From positions 1-64,000 of the forward strand of contig QCBP01000001.1 in NCBI GenBank assembly GCA_003279055.1: DNA of 64,000 nucleotides, given 5' to 3'. The position numbers were made by a program, and so were the translations under genes. This document shows positions 1 to 9,941 of this stretch, piece by piece (the stretch's first letter is position 1; each line of letters opens with the position of its first letter). The notes below the pieces were generated by a model. That model did no database searches. It was given only the letters and a program-made list of their open reading frames with translations, and was not told the DNA's origin. Source of the stretch: Prochlorococcus sp. AG-347-I21. Its GTDB lineage: Bacteria > Cyanobacteriota > Cyanobacteriia > PCC-6307 > Cyanobiaceae.

Positions 1-111
1 AACAATTGGCAAAGCATGAACAGAATAACCACCTTTTTCGAATTGCTTAGCTATTAGACTGCCAGATAGATCTTCACCATGCCCATTACTTAATATTAAT
101 ATTTTAAACAA
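1..111 (-). CDS. Lipid-A-disaccharide synthase-related / glycosyltransferase-like protein, N-terminal fragment (continues past window start)
   Basis: Minus strand reads (TTG)LFKILILSNGHGEDLSGSLIAKQFEKGGYSVHALPIV to the window edge; SNGHGED motif typical of the cyanobacterial LpxB-related family. Confidence 0.6.
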   Translation of the reverse strand, partial: MFKILILSNGHGEDLSGSLIAKQFEKGGYSVHALPIV

Positions 112-112
112 T

Positions 113-541
113 TTAAAATTCCAACCATTTTTTTACTTTGGTTAACTCAGGCCAATCTGGATATCTACTTAATCCGTCTTCAACAGATTCTTTTAACTCA
201 CTTTTCACATCTGGCATCATCATAGACATTTTTTTTATTAACTCAATATGATCCCTAACACCTTTATTATTGGTAGCCAAAAGAGCCAAAGACAAATTCA
301 TTCTTGCTTGTGGATCTTGCTGATTTAATCGAACAGCTTGCCTTGCAGCTGACAAAGCTTCTTCATTATTTTTCAAAAGTAATTGAAGCCATGACAAACA
401 AGTCCAAGCAGCAAAATGATTTGGAATTTGCTGTATGATTTTTTGAAAATCTTGAACGATGGGGATTAAATCTTGCCCTGATTTGTATCTTGATAGAGCT
501 GCATTAAAATCCTCTTCGATGGGATTAATTTCGTTATTCAT
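113..541 (-). CDS. TPR-repeat-like protein
   Basis: ORF 142 aa; TPR-like segment NHFAAWTCLSWLQLLLKNNEEALSAARQAVRLNQQDPQARMNLSLAL. Confidence 0.65.
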   Translation of the reverse strand: MNNEINPIEEDFNAALSRYKSGQDLIPIVQDFQKIIQQIPNHFAAWTCLSWLQLLLKNNEEALSAARQAVRLNQQDPQARMNLSLALLATNNKGVRDHIELIKKMSMMMPDVKSELKESVEDGLSRYPDWPELTKVKKWLEF

Positions 542-547
542 TATTTA

Positions 548-958
548 TTAAACTGCAAAGGAGCTTCCACAACCGCAAGTTTGAGAAGCATTGGGATTTA
601 CAAAATTAAAGCCACCGCCAATTAATTCCTTACTAAAATCTAATTGCATTCCATAAATATACAAGAGACTTTTAGGATCACAAACAACTTGAAAGCTTTG
701 ATCAGCTTTTAATGAATAATAATAAACTTTATCATCGGGGTTTATTTCATTAGTTCCTATAAAATCCATCGTATAACTCATACCACTACAACCGCCTGAT
801 CTTACTCCTACCCTTAGTGCTTTTTTATCACTTTGGCCCTTCAATAAATTTGAAATTTGTTCTATAGCATCATTCGTAATTAAGATACCTTTGCCATCAT
901 CAGAATTTTTAATTTCCTGTTTAGCTTCTACATTTTCCATATGCAAAGGGATTTCCAC
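548..958 (-). CDS. HesB/IscA/SufA-family A-type Fe-S carrier
   Basis: LRVGVRSGGCSGMSYTMDF and C-terminal CGCGSSF, the conserved three-Cys pattern of A-type carriers. Confidence 0.9.
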   Translation of the reverse strand: MEIPLHMENVEAKQEIKNSDDGKGILITNDAIEQISNLLKGQSDKKALRVGVRSGGCSGMSYTMDFIGTNEINPDDKVYYYSLKADQSFQVVCDPKSLLYIYGMQLDFSKELIGGGFNFVNPNASQTCGCGSSFAV

Positions 959-1040
959 TATTTATAATATAAAAACTTTATTGATAGGATGCATAAAACA
1001 AACATTATCCAAACTTGATTTGTTATAATTCTAAGAAAAG

Positions 1041-2495
1041 GTGAAAATTGCAATAGTTGGTTCTGGATTAGCTGGGCTTACAGCAGCAGTCAATTTAGTT
1101 GATGAAGGCCACGAAGTAGAAATTTACGAGAGCAGGTCATTTTGGGGAGGAAAAGTCGGAAGTTGGGAAGATCAGGATGGAAACCACATAGAAATGGGTT
1201 TACATGTATTTTTTTACAATTATGCAAATCTCTTTAAATTAATGAAAAAAGTGGGAGCTTTAGACAATTTACTCCCGAAAGATCATACTCATCTATTTAT
1301 CAATAATGGTGGTAATTTAAAATCTTTAGACTTCAGATTCCCTTTAGGTGCTCCATTTAATGGACTAAAAGCTTTTTTTACCACCGAACAACTTACTTTG
1401 GTAGATAAGTTCAGAAATGCCTTAGCTTTAGGGACAAGCCCAATAGTTAGAGGATTGATAGACTATGAAGGCGCAATGAAAATAATTAGAGATTTAGATA
1501 AAATTAGTTTTAAAGAATGGTTTTTAAACCATGGTGGAAGTGAAAAAAGCTTAGAGAGAATGTGGGATCCTATCGCATATGCTTTAGGTTTTATTAATTG
1601 CAAAGATATTTCAGCAAGATGCATGCTAACTATATTTATGATGTTTGCTTCAAAAACAGAAGCCTCAAAACTGAATCTTTTAAAAGGTTCTCCGCATAAG
1701 TGGTTAACTCAACCTATTGTTGACTACATCACAAATAAAGGCGCAAAAATACATCTTAACCATAAGGTAGAAGAAATCATTTATGAAAAGGAATCTTCCT
1801 CTTATTCAGTAAATCAATTAAAAATATCTTCTCCTGAAGGAGTTAAGGCAGTATTTGCCGATAAATTTCTAGCGGCCTGTGATGTGCCCGGAATAAAGAA
1901 AATAATTCCAAAAGAATGGTATCAATTTAAAGAATTTGAAGGTTTAAAAAAACTTAGAGCTGTAGCTGTTGCCACAATCCAATTAAGATATGACGGTTGG
2001 GTTACTGAATTACAAAAAGATAATACTGGAAACGAACCAACTGGACTAGATAACCTTCTTTATTCTGCTGATGCCTCTTTCAGTTGTTTTGCCGATTTAG
2101 CACTAGCAAGTCCAGCAGACTATAGAAAAAAAGATATGGGATCACTTCTCCAATGTGTTTTAACTCCTGGCGATAGATGGATGGGAAGATCCACAGAAAG
2201 AATTACAAAAGAAATAGATAAAGAGGTTCGCCGTCTATTCCCATCCTCAAAAAACCTTAAATTGCTTTGGAGTAACGTGGTACAAATTCCACAATCACTC
2301 TATAGAGAAGCTCCCGGTATGGAACCTTTCAGACCTAATCAAAAAACATCTATATCAAATTTCTTCATGGCTGGTAGTTATACAAAACAAGATTACATAG
2401 ACTCTATGGAGGGAGCTACAATGAGTGGTCATTTGGCTGCTGCTGCAATTTTAGAAAAGAAAGCAGAATTAGCAAAGAATCTTGCAGTAAGTTAA
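1041..2495 (+). CDS. zds: Zeta-carotene desaturase (CrtQ/ZDS type)
   Basis: N-terminal FAD motif [31 protein letters not shown]-terminal [30 protein letters not shown]. Confidence 0.9.
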   Translation: MKIAIVGSGLAGLTAAVNLVDEGHEVEIYESRSFWGGKVGSWEDQDGNHIEMGLHVFFYNYANLFKLMKKVGALDNLLPKDHTHLFINNGGNLKSLDFRFPLGAPFNGLKAFFTTEQLTLVDKFRNALALGTSPIVRGLIDYEGAMKIIRDLDKISFKEWFLNHGGSEKSLERMWDPIAYALGFINCKDISARCMLTIFMMFASKTEASKLNLLKGSPHKWLTQPIVDYITNKGAKIHLNHKVEEIIYEKESSSYSVNQLKISSPEGVKAVFADKFLAACDVPGIKKIIPKEWYQFKEFEGLKKLRAVAVATIQLRYDGWVTELQKDNTGNEPTGLDNLLYSADASFSCFADLALASPADYRKKDMGSLLQCVLTPGDRWMGRSTERITKEIDKEVRRLFPSSKNLKLLWSNVVQIPQSLYREAPGMEPFRPNQKTSISNFFMAGSYTKQDYIDSMEGATMSGHLAAAAILEKKAELAKNLAVS

Positions 2496-2498
2496 ATA

Positions 2499-2969
2499 AT
2501 GGGTACTTGGCTAAAACATGACGTAATAACAGTTGTTAATGCGCCTCTTGAAAATGTTTGGGATACGTGGAGCGATTTAGACTCAATGTCAATTTGGATG
2601 AGCTGGATTGAATCTGTAAAAACAGTCGATGAAGAGACTAATACATTACCAGATTTAACAGAATGGACTTTGGCTGCCAATGGCTTTAGGTTTAAATGGA
2701 AAGCTCAAATTACAGAAAGGGTCGAACATAGCAAACTTAAATGGAAATCTATAGGAGGTTTACCAACTGAGGGATCAGTAGTTTTCGAAAGTAAAACTGA
2801 TCAAATCACAATGGTAAATTTAGCAATAACTTATGAGCTACCTAAAATGATTGCGCGTTTTATGGAAGAAAATATCTTAGGCAAAATGGTTACAAACGAA
2901 TTACAGGCCAATATTGATAGGTTCAAAGATTTAGTTGAAAAGAACTATTCAAATAATTTTTCTAACTAA
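2499..2969 (+). CDS. SRPBCC / polyketide cyclase-like protein
   Basis: START-like pattern (VNAPLENVWDTWSDLDSMSIWMSWIESV); directly follows zds on the same strand. Confidence 0.7.
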   Translation: MGTWLKHDVITVVNAPLENVWDTWSDLDSMSIWMSWIESVKTVDEETNTLPDLTEWTLAANGFRFKWKAQITERVEHSKLKWKSIGGLPTEGSVVFESKTDQITMVNLAITYELPKMIARFMEENILGKMVTNELQANIDRFKDLVEKNYSNNFSN

Positions 2970-3771
2970 AAATATTAATTGCCAGATCTAGGAGTCCTTC
3001 AAAAGTGTATTTTTGTGCCTGACTATCAACTCTTCCAAAAATCTTGTTACATATTTTTGATGTCTGAGGTCCAATAGTTAACAACTTAATCTGATCAAAA
3101 TATTCTAACCATTGTTTGCCAAGTTTTTCTTCTAGTAAAAAAGCAGTATTTACTACGGTTTTACCGCTTGAGAAAATAATTGCATCTACTTTTCGATTAG
3201 AAATAATATCAATTGTTTCTTCCGGAATTGACTCAGGACATCTAGTTTCATATGCAGCAACCTCAAATACACGGGCACCAGCCTTTCTAAATTGATCTGC
3301 AATTAGATCCCTACCACCTGTTTGAACTCTTGGTACAAAGACTCGAAGTCCATAACCAGATACTGGAAAATTATCAATTAAACTTTCAGCAACGAATTCT
3401 GGAGGTATGAAATCAGCCTTAATCCCAAAATCATCAAGAGTTTTTGAGGTTTTTTCTCCGACTACAGCGATTTTTATTTTTTTCGAACATTCTTTTAATG
3501 AACTATTAAAGTATCTAAGTCTTTTATCCACAAATTTAATCCCATTACTACTGGAAAAAATAATCCAATGAAAATCATTTATTTGACTTAATGCATCGTC
3601 AAGAGGATTCAAATCATCAGGATCACCAATACTTATTGCAGGCAAATCAAATACATTAGCGCCCTTACTTGTGAATATCTTTTTTATATCCAATATCCCT
3701 TCTTTTGATCGAGTAATAATTATATTTCTTTGATCAAGGGGTAGATCAACTATTGACATCCTTATCCTCAA
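2962..3771 (-). CDS. hemD: Uroporphyrinogen-III synthase
   Basis: HemD-like features: IIITRSKEG, DAIIFSSGKTV, ITIGPQTSK-like segment. Confidence 0.8.
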   Translation of the reverse strand: MRIRMSIVDLPLDQRNIIITRSKEGILDIKKIFTSKGANVFDLPAISIGDPDDLNPLDDALSQINDFHWIIFSSSNGIKFVDKRLRYFNSSLKECSKKIKIAVVGEKTSKTLDDFGIKADFIPPEFVAESLIDNFPVSGYGLRVFVPRVQTGGRDLIADQFRKAGARVFEVAAYETRCPESIPEETIDIISNRKVDAIIFSSGKTVVNTAFLLEEKLGKQWLEYFDQIKLLTIGPQTSKICNKIFGRVDSQAQKYTFEGLLDLAINIFS

Positions 3772-4138
3772 AATTAAAATTTTTATTTTTATTTTTCAAT
3801 TCATCGAGAAGTTTTAAAACTGATAATCCTTTATCAAGAACAACATCGTCTTTAAAAATTATCTCTGGAACTCTTCTCATCTCTATTCTTTTTCCTAAAC
3901 AATGCCTTATGGAGCTTTTATCAGCATTCAAATTTGCTACGATATCTTTCCTCACTTTCTCTTGAGCAGTTGAAGTTATATAAATTTTACAGTGTTGCAA
4001 ATCACCTGATAAATCAATCTTAGAAATATTGACGAAATGATCTTTAATAAGATCATTTTCCAAATCATTCTGCAAAATAAGGGTTATTTCTTTCTTCAAA
4101 AGAGAAGAAACTTTTGCAAGACGGTAATTATTTGCCAT
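3746..4138 (-). CDS. rbfA: Ribosome-binding factor A
   Basis: RLAKVSSLLKKEITLILQNDL...IRHCLGKRIEMRRVPEIIFKDD; classic RbfA. Confidence 0.9.
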   Translation of the reverse strand: MANNYRLAKVSSLLKKEITLILQNDLENDLIKDHFVNISKIDLSGDLQHCKIYITSTAQEKVRKDIVANLNADKSSIRHCLGKRIEMRRVPEIIFKDDVVLDKGLSVLKLLDELKNKNKNFNFEDKDVNS

Positions 4139-4356
4139 TATGGTTGTAAATTTATTGGGTTTGTCATCGCTTGCAAGACAAAATAAACAGTTATGAAAGC
4201 ACTTAAGACAGAAGATATCAAACCTACTATTGTGAGTGGATTTGATCTATTCTTGAATAAAGGTTCTAGCAGAGCAACAAGTCCTCCAACTATGATGGAT
4301 ATCAAATACTTTGGATATCTTGCAACATTAGTGAAAAATTCGCCCATCAGCTCCAC
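4138..4356 (-). CDS. DUF751-family small membrane protein
   Basis: FFTNVARYPKYLISIIVGGLVALLEPLFKNRSNPLT; start overlaps rbfA start region. Confidence 0.65.
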   Translation of the reverse strand: MELMGEFFTNVARYPKYLISIIVGGLVALLEPLFKNRSNPLTIVGLISSVLSAFITVYFVLQAMTNPINLQP

Positions 4357-4401
4357 AAATAGATTACTTTTTTAGCTAAGTTTTAACAAACATTAAACAG
4401 C

Positions 4402-5127
4402 ATGATTACATTATATCAATTTAGGCATAGTGCATTTTGTTTAAAGACAAGAATGGCTCTTCATGCAAAAAAACTACAATATCGAGTTGAAGAAGTAACA
4501 CCTGGAATAGGCCAATTTGAAATCTTTAAATTATCAGGTCAAAAACAAGTGCCTGTAATAGTCGATAGTAATGATCAAGTTATTAATGACTCTTCAACTA
4601 TTTGCGAATATATAGATAAAAAAAATGATAACAATCCACTCTTTCCTGAGGACCCAATATTATTTGCACAATGCAAACTAATTGAAGACTGGGCAGATAC
4701 TACAATGGCTACAACTTGTAGAAAAGCTTTAATAAGATCTGCAATAGAAAATCCACAGCTAAGAACTGCATTACTTCCAGATGAAATACCTTCTTCAGTT
4801 AAAAGTATTGTTGATAAATTACCTTTTAAAAATCTTAGTAAAATTTCAAATGTAGTTTTGTCTTCTAAAGATAACTTAGAACTCCAAAAATTACTGGAAG
4901 CTTTATCAAAATCTTTGATCAACAAAGAATTTTTAGTTGGAGATAGTTTATCAATTGCAGATATTTCAATTGCTGCTCAATTATCCCTTCTTAAATTTCC
5001 AAAGTCTGCAGGACCAATTCTCTCAGGAGAGGGGAGCCAAGAATACATCAATAACCCTTATTTAGAAAATCTTTTTATGTGGAGGAACAACTTAGAAGAA
5101 TATCTTTTTAGTGCTAACTTCCAATAA
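4402..5127 (+). CDS. Glutathione S-transferase family protein
   Basis: Thioredoxin-like N-domain (ITLYQFRHSAFCLKTRMAL...KQVPVIVDSNDQVINDSSTICEYID) and C-terminal GST domain (GDSLSIADISIAAQ). Confidence 0.85.
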   Translation: MITLYQFRHSAFCLKTRMALHAKKLQYRVEEVTPGIGQFEIFKLSGQKQVPVIVDSNDQVINDSSTICEYIDKKNDNNPLFPEDPILFAQCKLIEDWADTTMATTCRKALIRSAIENPQLRTALLPDEIPSSVKSIVDKLPFKNLSKISNVVLSSKDNLELQKLLEALSKSLINKEFLVGDSLSIADISIAAQLSLLKFPKSAGPILSGEGSQEYINNPYLENLFMWRNNLEEYLFSANFQ

Positions 5128-5821
5128 ATTCGAACGTCAATTTATATTTATTTGTTTTTATAGAATGAATAGAAGGATCACCTACTTTTGAACCATAAGA
5201 AGCAACATATTGCACTCCACAAATTAATGGTTTGATTGAATTATCAACTTCGAATATTTCTTCGGAACATTTTTGAAATTTACTAATTGTCTCTACCTGA
5301 TTAATCCTTGAAGCACCTGGAATATGCGCTGTTTGTATAACTAGCTCATCTGCGAAAAAAATATCATCATCTTGGATCTGATTTCTCTCTGTAATTCTTG
5401 AATCAATGTAAAAATCATCTTTTAAATAAGTAATTTGATTATTAATAGATTGAGGATCATTTACAACCTTGATTAAAGTGTCACCAAATATTGCTTTTCC
5501 AATAGATTCAGAATTTTTTGCACGATTACCAACAATTAAATCTGAATCATTCTTAAAGAAATTTACTTTATAAATAATTGGCTCTTCTGAATCATTAACT
5601 ATATCTTGAGAAGTAACAAGCCAATTTCCCTCGAACCATTTAGGATAAATTAAATCTTTAGAGGTATCAGATAATTTAAAATTTGGCAAATATAATTCAG
5701 GCCATTGATTTTCACGATTTTCCAAAAACTCTCTTACGTTAGAATCTACTAGAGCAAAAGAACTTTCTAAAAAAATTCCTTGAAAAATCAGGCAAAGTAT
5801 TAAACAAAAAAGAATCTTCAT
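5114..5821 (-). CDS. Conserved cyanobacterial protein with signal peptide (DUF6816-like)
   Basis: N-terminal hydrophobic signal (KILFCLILCLIFQGIFLESSFA) then LPNFKLSDTSKDLIYPKWFEGNWLV. Confidence 0.55.
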   Translation of the reverse strand: MKILFCLILCLIFQGIFLESSFALVDSNVREFLENRENQWPELYLPNFKLSDTSKDLIYPKWFEGNWLVTSQDIVNDSEEPIIYKVNFFKNDSDLIVGNRAKNSESIGKAIFGDTLIKVVNDPQSINNQITYLKDDFYIDSRITERNQIQDDDIFFADELVIQTAHIPGASRINQVETISKFQKCSEEIFEVDNSIKPLICGVQYVASYGSKVGDPSIHSIKTNKYKLTFEFIGS

Positions 5822-5822
5822 T

Positions 5823-6080
5823 ATGTCAAATCCACTAATAAGAGCATCAGATCATTATGTATTACTAGAGCCAGATTCAAAAGAAAAAATTGTATCAAAG
5901 CAAGAAGCAATTTTATGGTTGAAGAATTGGCTTAGAAAAGCAGAAACACAAATAATATATCAAAATATAGAAGATTCTGATCAGGAATTCTTCGAAGAAT
6001 TATTGGAAAGCACTTATGAATTAGAAATAAAATTAGGATACGCAATCAAATGGTTTGCAGTAAGAATTGAACCAGATTAA
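5823..6080 (+). CDS. Chlororespiratory reduction 7 (CRR7)-like protein
   Basis: HYVLLEPDSKEKIVSKQEAILWLKNWL...ESTYELEIKLGYAIKWFAVRIEPD resembles the cyanobacterial/plant CRR7 family. Confidence 0.55.
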   Translation: MSNPLIRASDHYVLLEPDSKEKIVSKQEAILWLKNWLRKAETQIIYQNIEDSDQEFFEELLESTYELEIKLGYAIKWFAVRIEPD

Positions 6081-6634
6081 CTAATTATTTCTTCATGAAT
6101 TGCATTAATTATTTTCATGGCGACTTCTTCAATATTTTCCCTTTTTACTTGAATTCTTAAATCTGCTTGAGAATACAAATTTTCTCTAGATTGAAAAATG
6201 CTCATATATAGATCATTAAGATTTTTTCCCTGAAGAAGTGGCCTATTTTCAATTTCATTTTTCAATCTTTCAATTGCTATATCTCTGTCGAGATCTATCC
6301 AAGCAATTATTCCCTGTCTTAAGATTCCCCAGTTTTCCAATTTGGTAACTATTCCTCCCCCAGTTGAGATTACTAATGAAGGAATTTTGATTGTTTCTTT
6401 AAGGCAGTTTGCTTCTAATTCACGGAAATTATCTTCTCCTTCATCATTAAATATTTGATTGATAGATTTTTTTGCCAACTTCTCTATTAATGAATCTAAA
6501 TCAATGTATTTGTACTTTAATAATTCAGCCAACTTCAAACCAGTTTGTGACTTACCAGAACCCATCATTCCTATTAAAAATATGCTTCTGCCCTTTAAAG
6601 TATTAACTGTTTTTTTGATAATGGATTGTTCCAT
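6077..6634 (-). CDS. aroK: Shikimate kinase
   Basis: IFLIGMMGSGKSQTGLKLAELLKYKYIDLDSLIE...STGGGIV. Confidence 0.9.
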   Translation of the reverse strand: MEQSIIKKTVNTLKGRSIFLIGMMGSGKSQTGLKLAELLKYKYIDLDSLIEKLAKKSINQIFNDEGEDNFRELEANCLKETIKIPSLVISTGGGIVTKLENWGILRQGIIAWIDLDRDIAIERLKNEIENRPLLQGKNLNDLYMSIFQSRENLYSQADLRIQVKRENIEEVAMKIINAIHEEIIS

Positions 6635-6684
6635 AAAGACAAAAGCGTATTTAAAACCTTAAGATAGTATTATCGCAGACAGGT

Positions 6685-7611
6685 ATGACTTCTACACAAT
6701 CCAAACCATTACATGGAAAAGGACGTGAATGCGTTATAACTCGACGTGCCTGCTTTAGTTCTAGTCACCGTTATTGGCTCCCTGAAAAAAGCCCAGAAGA
6801 AAATTTATCTCTTTTTGGAAAGTGCAGTATTGCACCAGGTCATGGTCATAATTATGAACTTATTGTTTCAATGGGGGGAGAACTAGACTCTGATGGAATG
6901 GTACTTAATCTCTCTGATGTAAAACACTCTATTAAAGATAAGGTTACTGGACAATTAGATTTTCGTTTTTTAAATGATGTCTGGCCTGAATTTAATATTT
7001 ATAATCAAGAGGGTATACTTCCCACAACCGAAGCATTAGTAAAGGTCATTTGGAGTCGTCTAAAGGATGATTTACCTCTTACAAGTCTAAGACTTTATGA
7101 AAACCCCAATTTATGGGCAGATTATTTTGGAAACAACATGGAAGCATTTTTAACAGTACAAACTCATTTTGCAGCCGCTCATAGACTTGCAAAAGAAGAG
7201 ATATCCTTTGATGAAAATAAAAAAATCTATGGGAAATGTGCCAGAATTAATGGACATGGTCATAACTATCTTGTCGAAATAACTGTAAAAGGAAACATTG
7301 ATAAAAGAACAGGAATGGTTTGCGACTTATCTGCCCTCCAAGAGATAATTAATGATTTGGTTGTTGAACAACTAGATCATACTTTTCTAAATAAAGACAT
7401 CGAATTTTTCCATAATTGTGTTCCAACTGCTGAAAATATAGCTTTATATATTTCTGATATTCTTAAAAAACCAATACATAACCTTGGTGCAACATTACAC
7501 AAAATAAGACTCCAAGAGAGTCCAAATAATGCTGCAGAAATTTATGTTGATCAAAAATTAACCAATTCGTTGAAGTTGAAATTTGAAAATAGTTTAGTCT
7601 CACAAACTTGA
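6685..7611 (+). CDS. Tandem-domain 6-pyruvoyl-tetrahydropterin synthase / 6-carboxytetrahydropterin synthase-like protein
   Basis: Two PTPS-like units in one ORF: FSSSHRYW...GKCSIAPGHGHNYELIV and FAAAHRL...GKCARINGHGHNYLVEI. Confidence 0.85.
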   Translation: MTSTQSKPLHGKGRECVITRRACFSSSHRYWLPEKSPEENLSLFGKCSIAPGHGHNYELIVSMGGELDSDGMVLNLSDVKHSIKDKVTGQLDFRFLNDVWPEFNIYNQEGILPTTEALVKVIWSRLKDDLPLTSLRLYENPNLWADYFGNNMEAFLTVQTHFAAAHRLAKEEISFDENKKIYGKCARINGHGHNYLVEITVKGNIDKRTGMVCDLSALQEIINDLVVEQLDHTFLNKDIEFFHNCVPTAENIALYISDILKKPIHNLGATLHKIRLQESPNNAAEIYVDQKLTNSLKLKFENSLVSQT

Positions 7612-8258
7612 GTATCCCAAGAGTAATAATTGTTATAGCATCTAGTCTTGATGGGAGAATTGCATTTCCTGGAGGTGGAGAATCGCATCTCGGAAGTGAA
7701 GAAGATAAAAAAATATTAAATCAAAACTTATCAATGGTTGACGCCACCATTTTTGGTTTAGGTACTTTAATAGCTCATCAATCAACTTACTTAATTAAAA
7801 ATCTCAATGATAATGACGAAGTTAATATATCAAAAAGCCAACCAATTTCTATAGTTGCATCAAATAGCAAAAACTTTAACAGTAATTGGAAATACTTTCG
7901 TCAACCAATTAGAAGATGGCTAATAAGCTCAAGTAAAGTTGATAATTTTTTGAATAATGACTTCGAGAAACAACTCTTTTTCGAAGATTCATGGGGGAAA
8001 ACTTTGATTTCACTAAAAAAAGAAGGAATAAATAATCTAGCTCTTTTAGGAGGTGCACAACTTATAAATTCATTTATAAAAGAAGATCTAATAACAGATA
8101 TAAAAATTACAATAATTCCACGAATTATTGGAGGTAGATATACATGGATCCCTCCAGAACAAACAAATGAGATTTTTAATCTCAAAAGACTATGGGAAAT
8201 AAAATCAATTAAAAATTTAATGAATAATGAAATTCATATTCATTACAAAAAAATTTGA
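7608..8258 (+). CDS. RibD C-terminal / dihydrofolate-reductase-like pyrimidine reductase domain protein
   Basis: TTG start overlapping upstream stop; VIIVIASSLDGRIAFPGGGESHLGSEED, LALLGGAQLINSFIKEDLITDIKITIIPRIIGG. Confidence 0.75.
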   Translation: MSIPRVIIVIASSLDGRIAFPGGGESHLGSEEDKKILNQNLSMVDATIFGLGTLIAHQSTYLIKNLNDNDEVNISKSQPISIVASNSKNFNSNWKYFRQPIRRWLISSSKVDNFLNNDFEKQLFFEDSWGKTLISLKKEGINNLALLGGAQLINSFIKEDLITDIKITIIPRIIGGRYTWIPPEQTNEIFNLKRLWEIKSIKNLMNNEIHIHYKKI

Positions 8259-8275
8259 AATAGATTCAATAATAA

Positions 8276-9430
8276 ATGAACCAAAAAATATATAAAGTTG
8301 AAGTCAAATTGTCAATTAAGGAAATCTCCAAGGAGATATGGAATGAATTAGTAAATGAAATCAATAATCCATTTTATGAATGGACTTGGCTTAAAAACCT
8401 TGAAATATCAAAAAGTGTTTCAAGAGGAACTGGTTGGCAGCCTCTATATTTTGTTGCTTATAAAAATGCAGAAATATTAGGAATTGCTCCACTTTTTTTA
8501 AAAAATCATAGCTATGGAGAATTCATTTTTGATCAATCATTTGCACGATTAGCTAAAGAACTGAATTTAAATTATTACCCTAAATTAATTGGAATGAGTC
8601 CTTATAGTCCTGTAAATGGATACCAATTTCTTTATAAAAAAAATCGAGATAAGAAAGAAATTACAAATTTACTCATAAACAATATCGAAAGCTTTGCGAT
8701 TACAAACAAAATTTTAAGCTGTAATTTTTTATATATTGATGAAAGCTGGGGCAACCATCTTAAATCTTTGGGATACTATGAATGGATAAATTCCAGCAGT
8801 GAATGGAGGAGTAATGGAGAAAAAACGTTTGATGATTTTCTTTCTAGATTTAACTCTAATCAGAGAAAAAATATTAAAAAAGAGAGGAAATCAATTACTC
8901 AACAAGACATTAAAATAGAAATTTTTAATAAAGATGATATCAACTATGAAATCCTCAAAAAAATGCATAATTTTTATGAACAGCATTGCTTAAGGTGGGG
9001 AGTTTGGGGAAGTAAATATCTAACATCTACATTTTTCGAAAAACTAGTTGATAATAAAAAAAATCTTTTACTTTTTAGTGCATCAAAAAATGATTCAAAT
9101 GATATTTTTGCTATGTCGATGTGCGTTAAAAATAAAAAAAACTTATGGGGTAGATATTGGGGTAGTCAAGAAGATATATCTAATTTACATTTTGAATTAT
9201 GTTACTACCAGCCAATTGAATGGGCAATAAAAAACAGTATCCATTTTTTTGATCCTGGAGCAGGTGGTAAACATAAAAGGCGGAGGGGGTTTTTTGCAAA
9301 AAGCACCATTAGCTTGCATAAGTGGTTTGACAAAAATATGGAAAATATAATTTATCCTTGGCTAAATGAAGTTAATAAACAAACCGAAAAGGAAATTGAA
9401 TTTGAGAATAATTCTATACCCTTTAAATAA
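8276..9430 (+). CDS. COG3146-like GNAT-fold acyltransferase (FemAB-like)
   Basis: NPFYEWTWLKNLE...SFARLAKELNLNYYPKLIGMSPYSPVNGYQFL...FDPGAGGKHKRRRGF. Confidence 0.75.
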   Translation: MNQKIYKVEVKLSIKEISKEIWNELVNEINNPFYEWTWLKNLEISKSVSRGTGWQPLYFVAYKNAEILGIAPLFLKNHSYGEFIFDQSFARLAKELNLNYYPKLIGMSPYSPVNGYQFLYKKNRDKKEITNLLINNIESFAITNKILSCNFLYIDESWGNHLKSLGYYEWINSSSEWRSNGEKTFDDFLSRFNSNQRKNIKKERKSITQQDIKIEIFNKDDINYEILKKMHNFYEQHCLRWGVWGSKYLTSTFFEKLVDNKKNLLLFSASKNDSNDIFAMSMCVKNKKNLWGRYWGSQEDISNLHFELCYYQPIEWAIKNSIHFFDPGAGGKHKRRRGFFAKSTISLHKWFDKNMENIIYPWLNEVNKQTEKEIEFENNSIPFK

Positions 9431-9490
9431 AAAATTATTTGGCTTTACGAAAGATTATATTAGTAATATATTTTTTATTAATTTCTAAGG

Positions 9491-9877
9491 ATGGATTCTA
9501 GTAAAAATTTAGATGAAAAAATAAAGATTGATAATAATCTATCCAACCGATATATAGACTTAGATCCAAATGGTTACTTTATTATAAAAGTAGATTTAGA
9601 AGAAAATAAAATAATTTTAGAGCACTTTTTAAATAACATCGATGAGGAAGGCTATGCGCTTGACCCAGAAACAAATGAACAAATCAAATGCGACTCTCAA
9701 AATAAAAGAGTTAGCAATGAAGTTTTTAAAGGTATTAGTGCGAAACAACTTGGAATATTGATCACTGAAGAAAGAAATGACCTAATAACAAGATTCGACC
9801 ATGCTCTATATTTAGGCCGAGAACTACAAAAAGCAGAAGAATGTTTATACAAAAAATTACCCTATATCCAAGATTAA
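9491..9877 (+). CDS. DUF4346-like cyanobacterial protein
   Basis: LDPNGYFIIKVDLEENKIILEHFLNNIDEEGYALDPETNEQIKCD...DHALYLGRELQKAEECL. Confidence 0.6.
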   Translation: MDSSKNLDEKIKIDNNLSNRYIDLDPNGYFIIKVDLEENKIILEHFLNNIDEEGYALDPETNEQIKCDSQNKRVSNEVFKGISAKQLGILITEERNDLITRFDHALYLGRELQKAEECLYKKLPYIQD

Positions 9878-9941
9878 GAAATTAAACGAAAAAATCTAAT
9901 CTTTTCATCTGATGTTAAATTAAATAAAAATAAAAAAATTA

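Noticed and set aside
4193-4925. ORFs 4193-4375 (+) and 4575-4925 (-)
   Set aside because: Antisense to the DUF751-like gene and the glutathione S-transferase; Ser/Ile-rich shadow frames.
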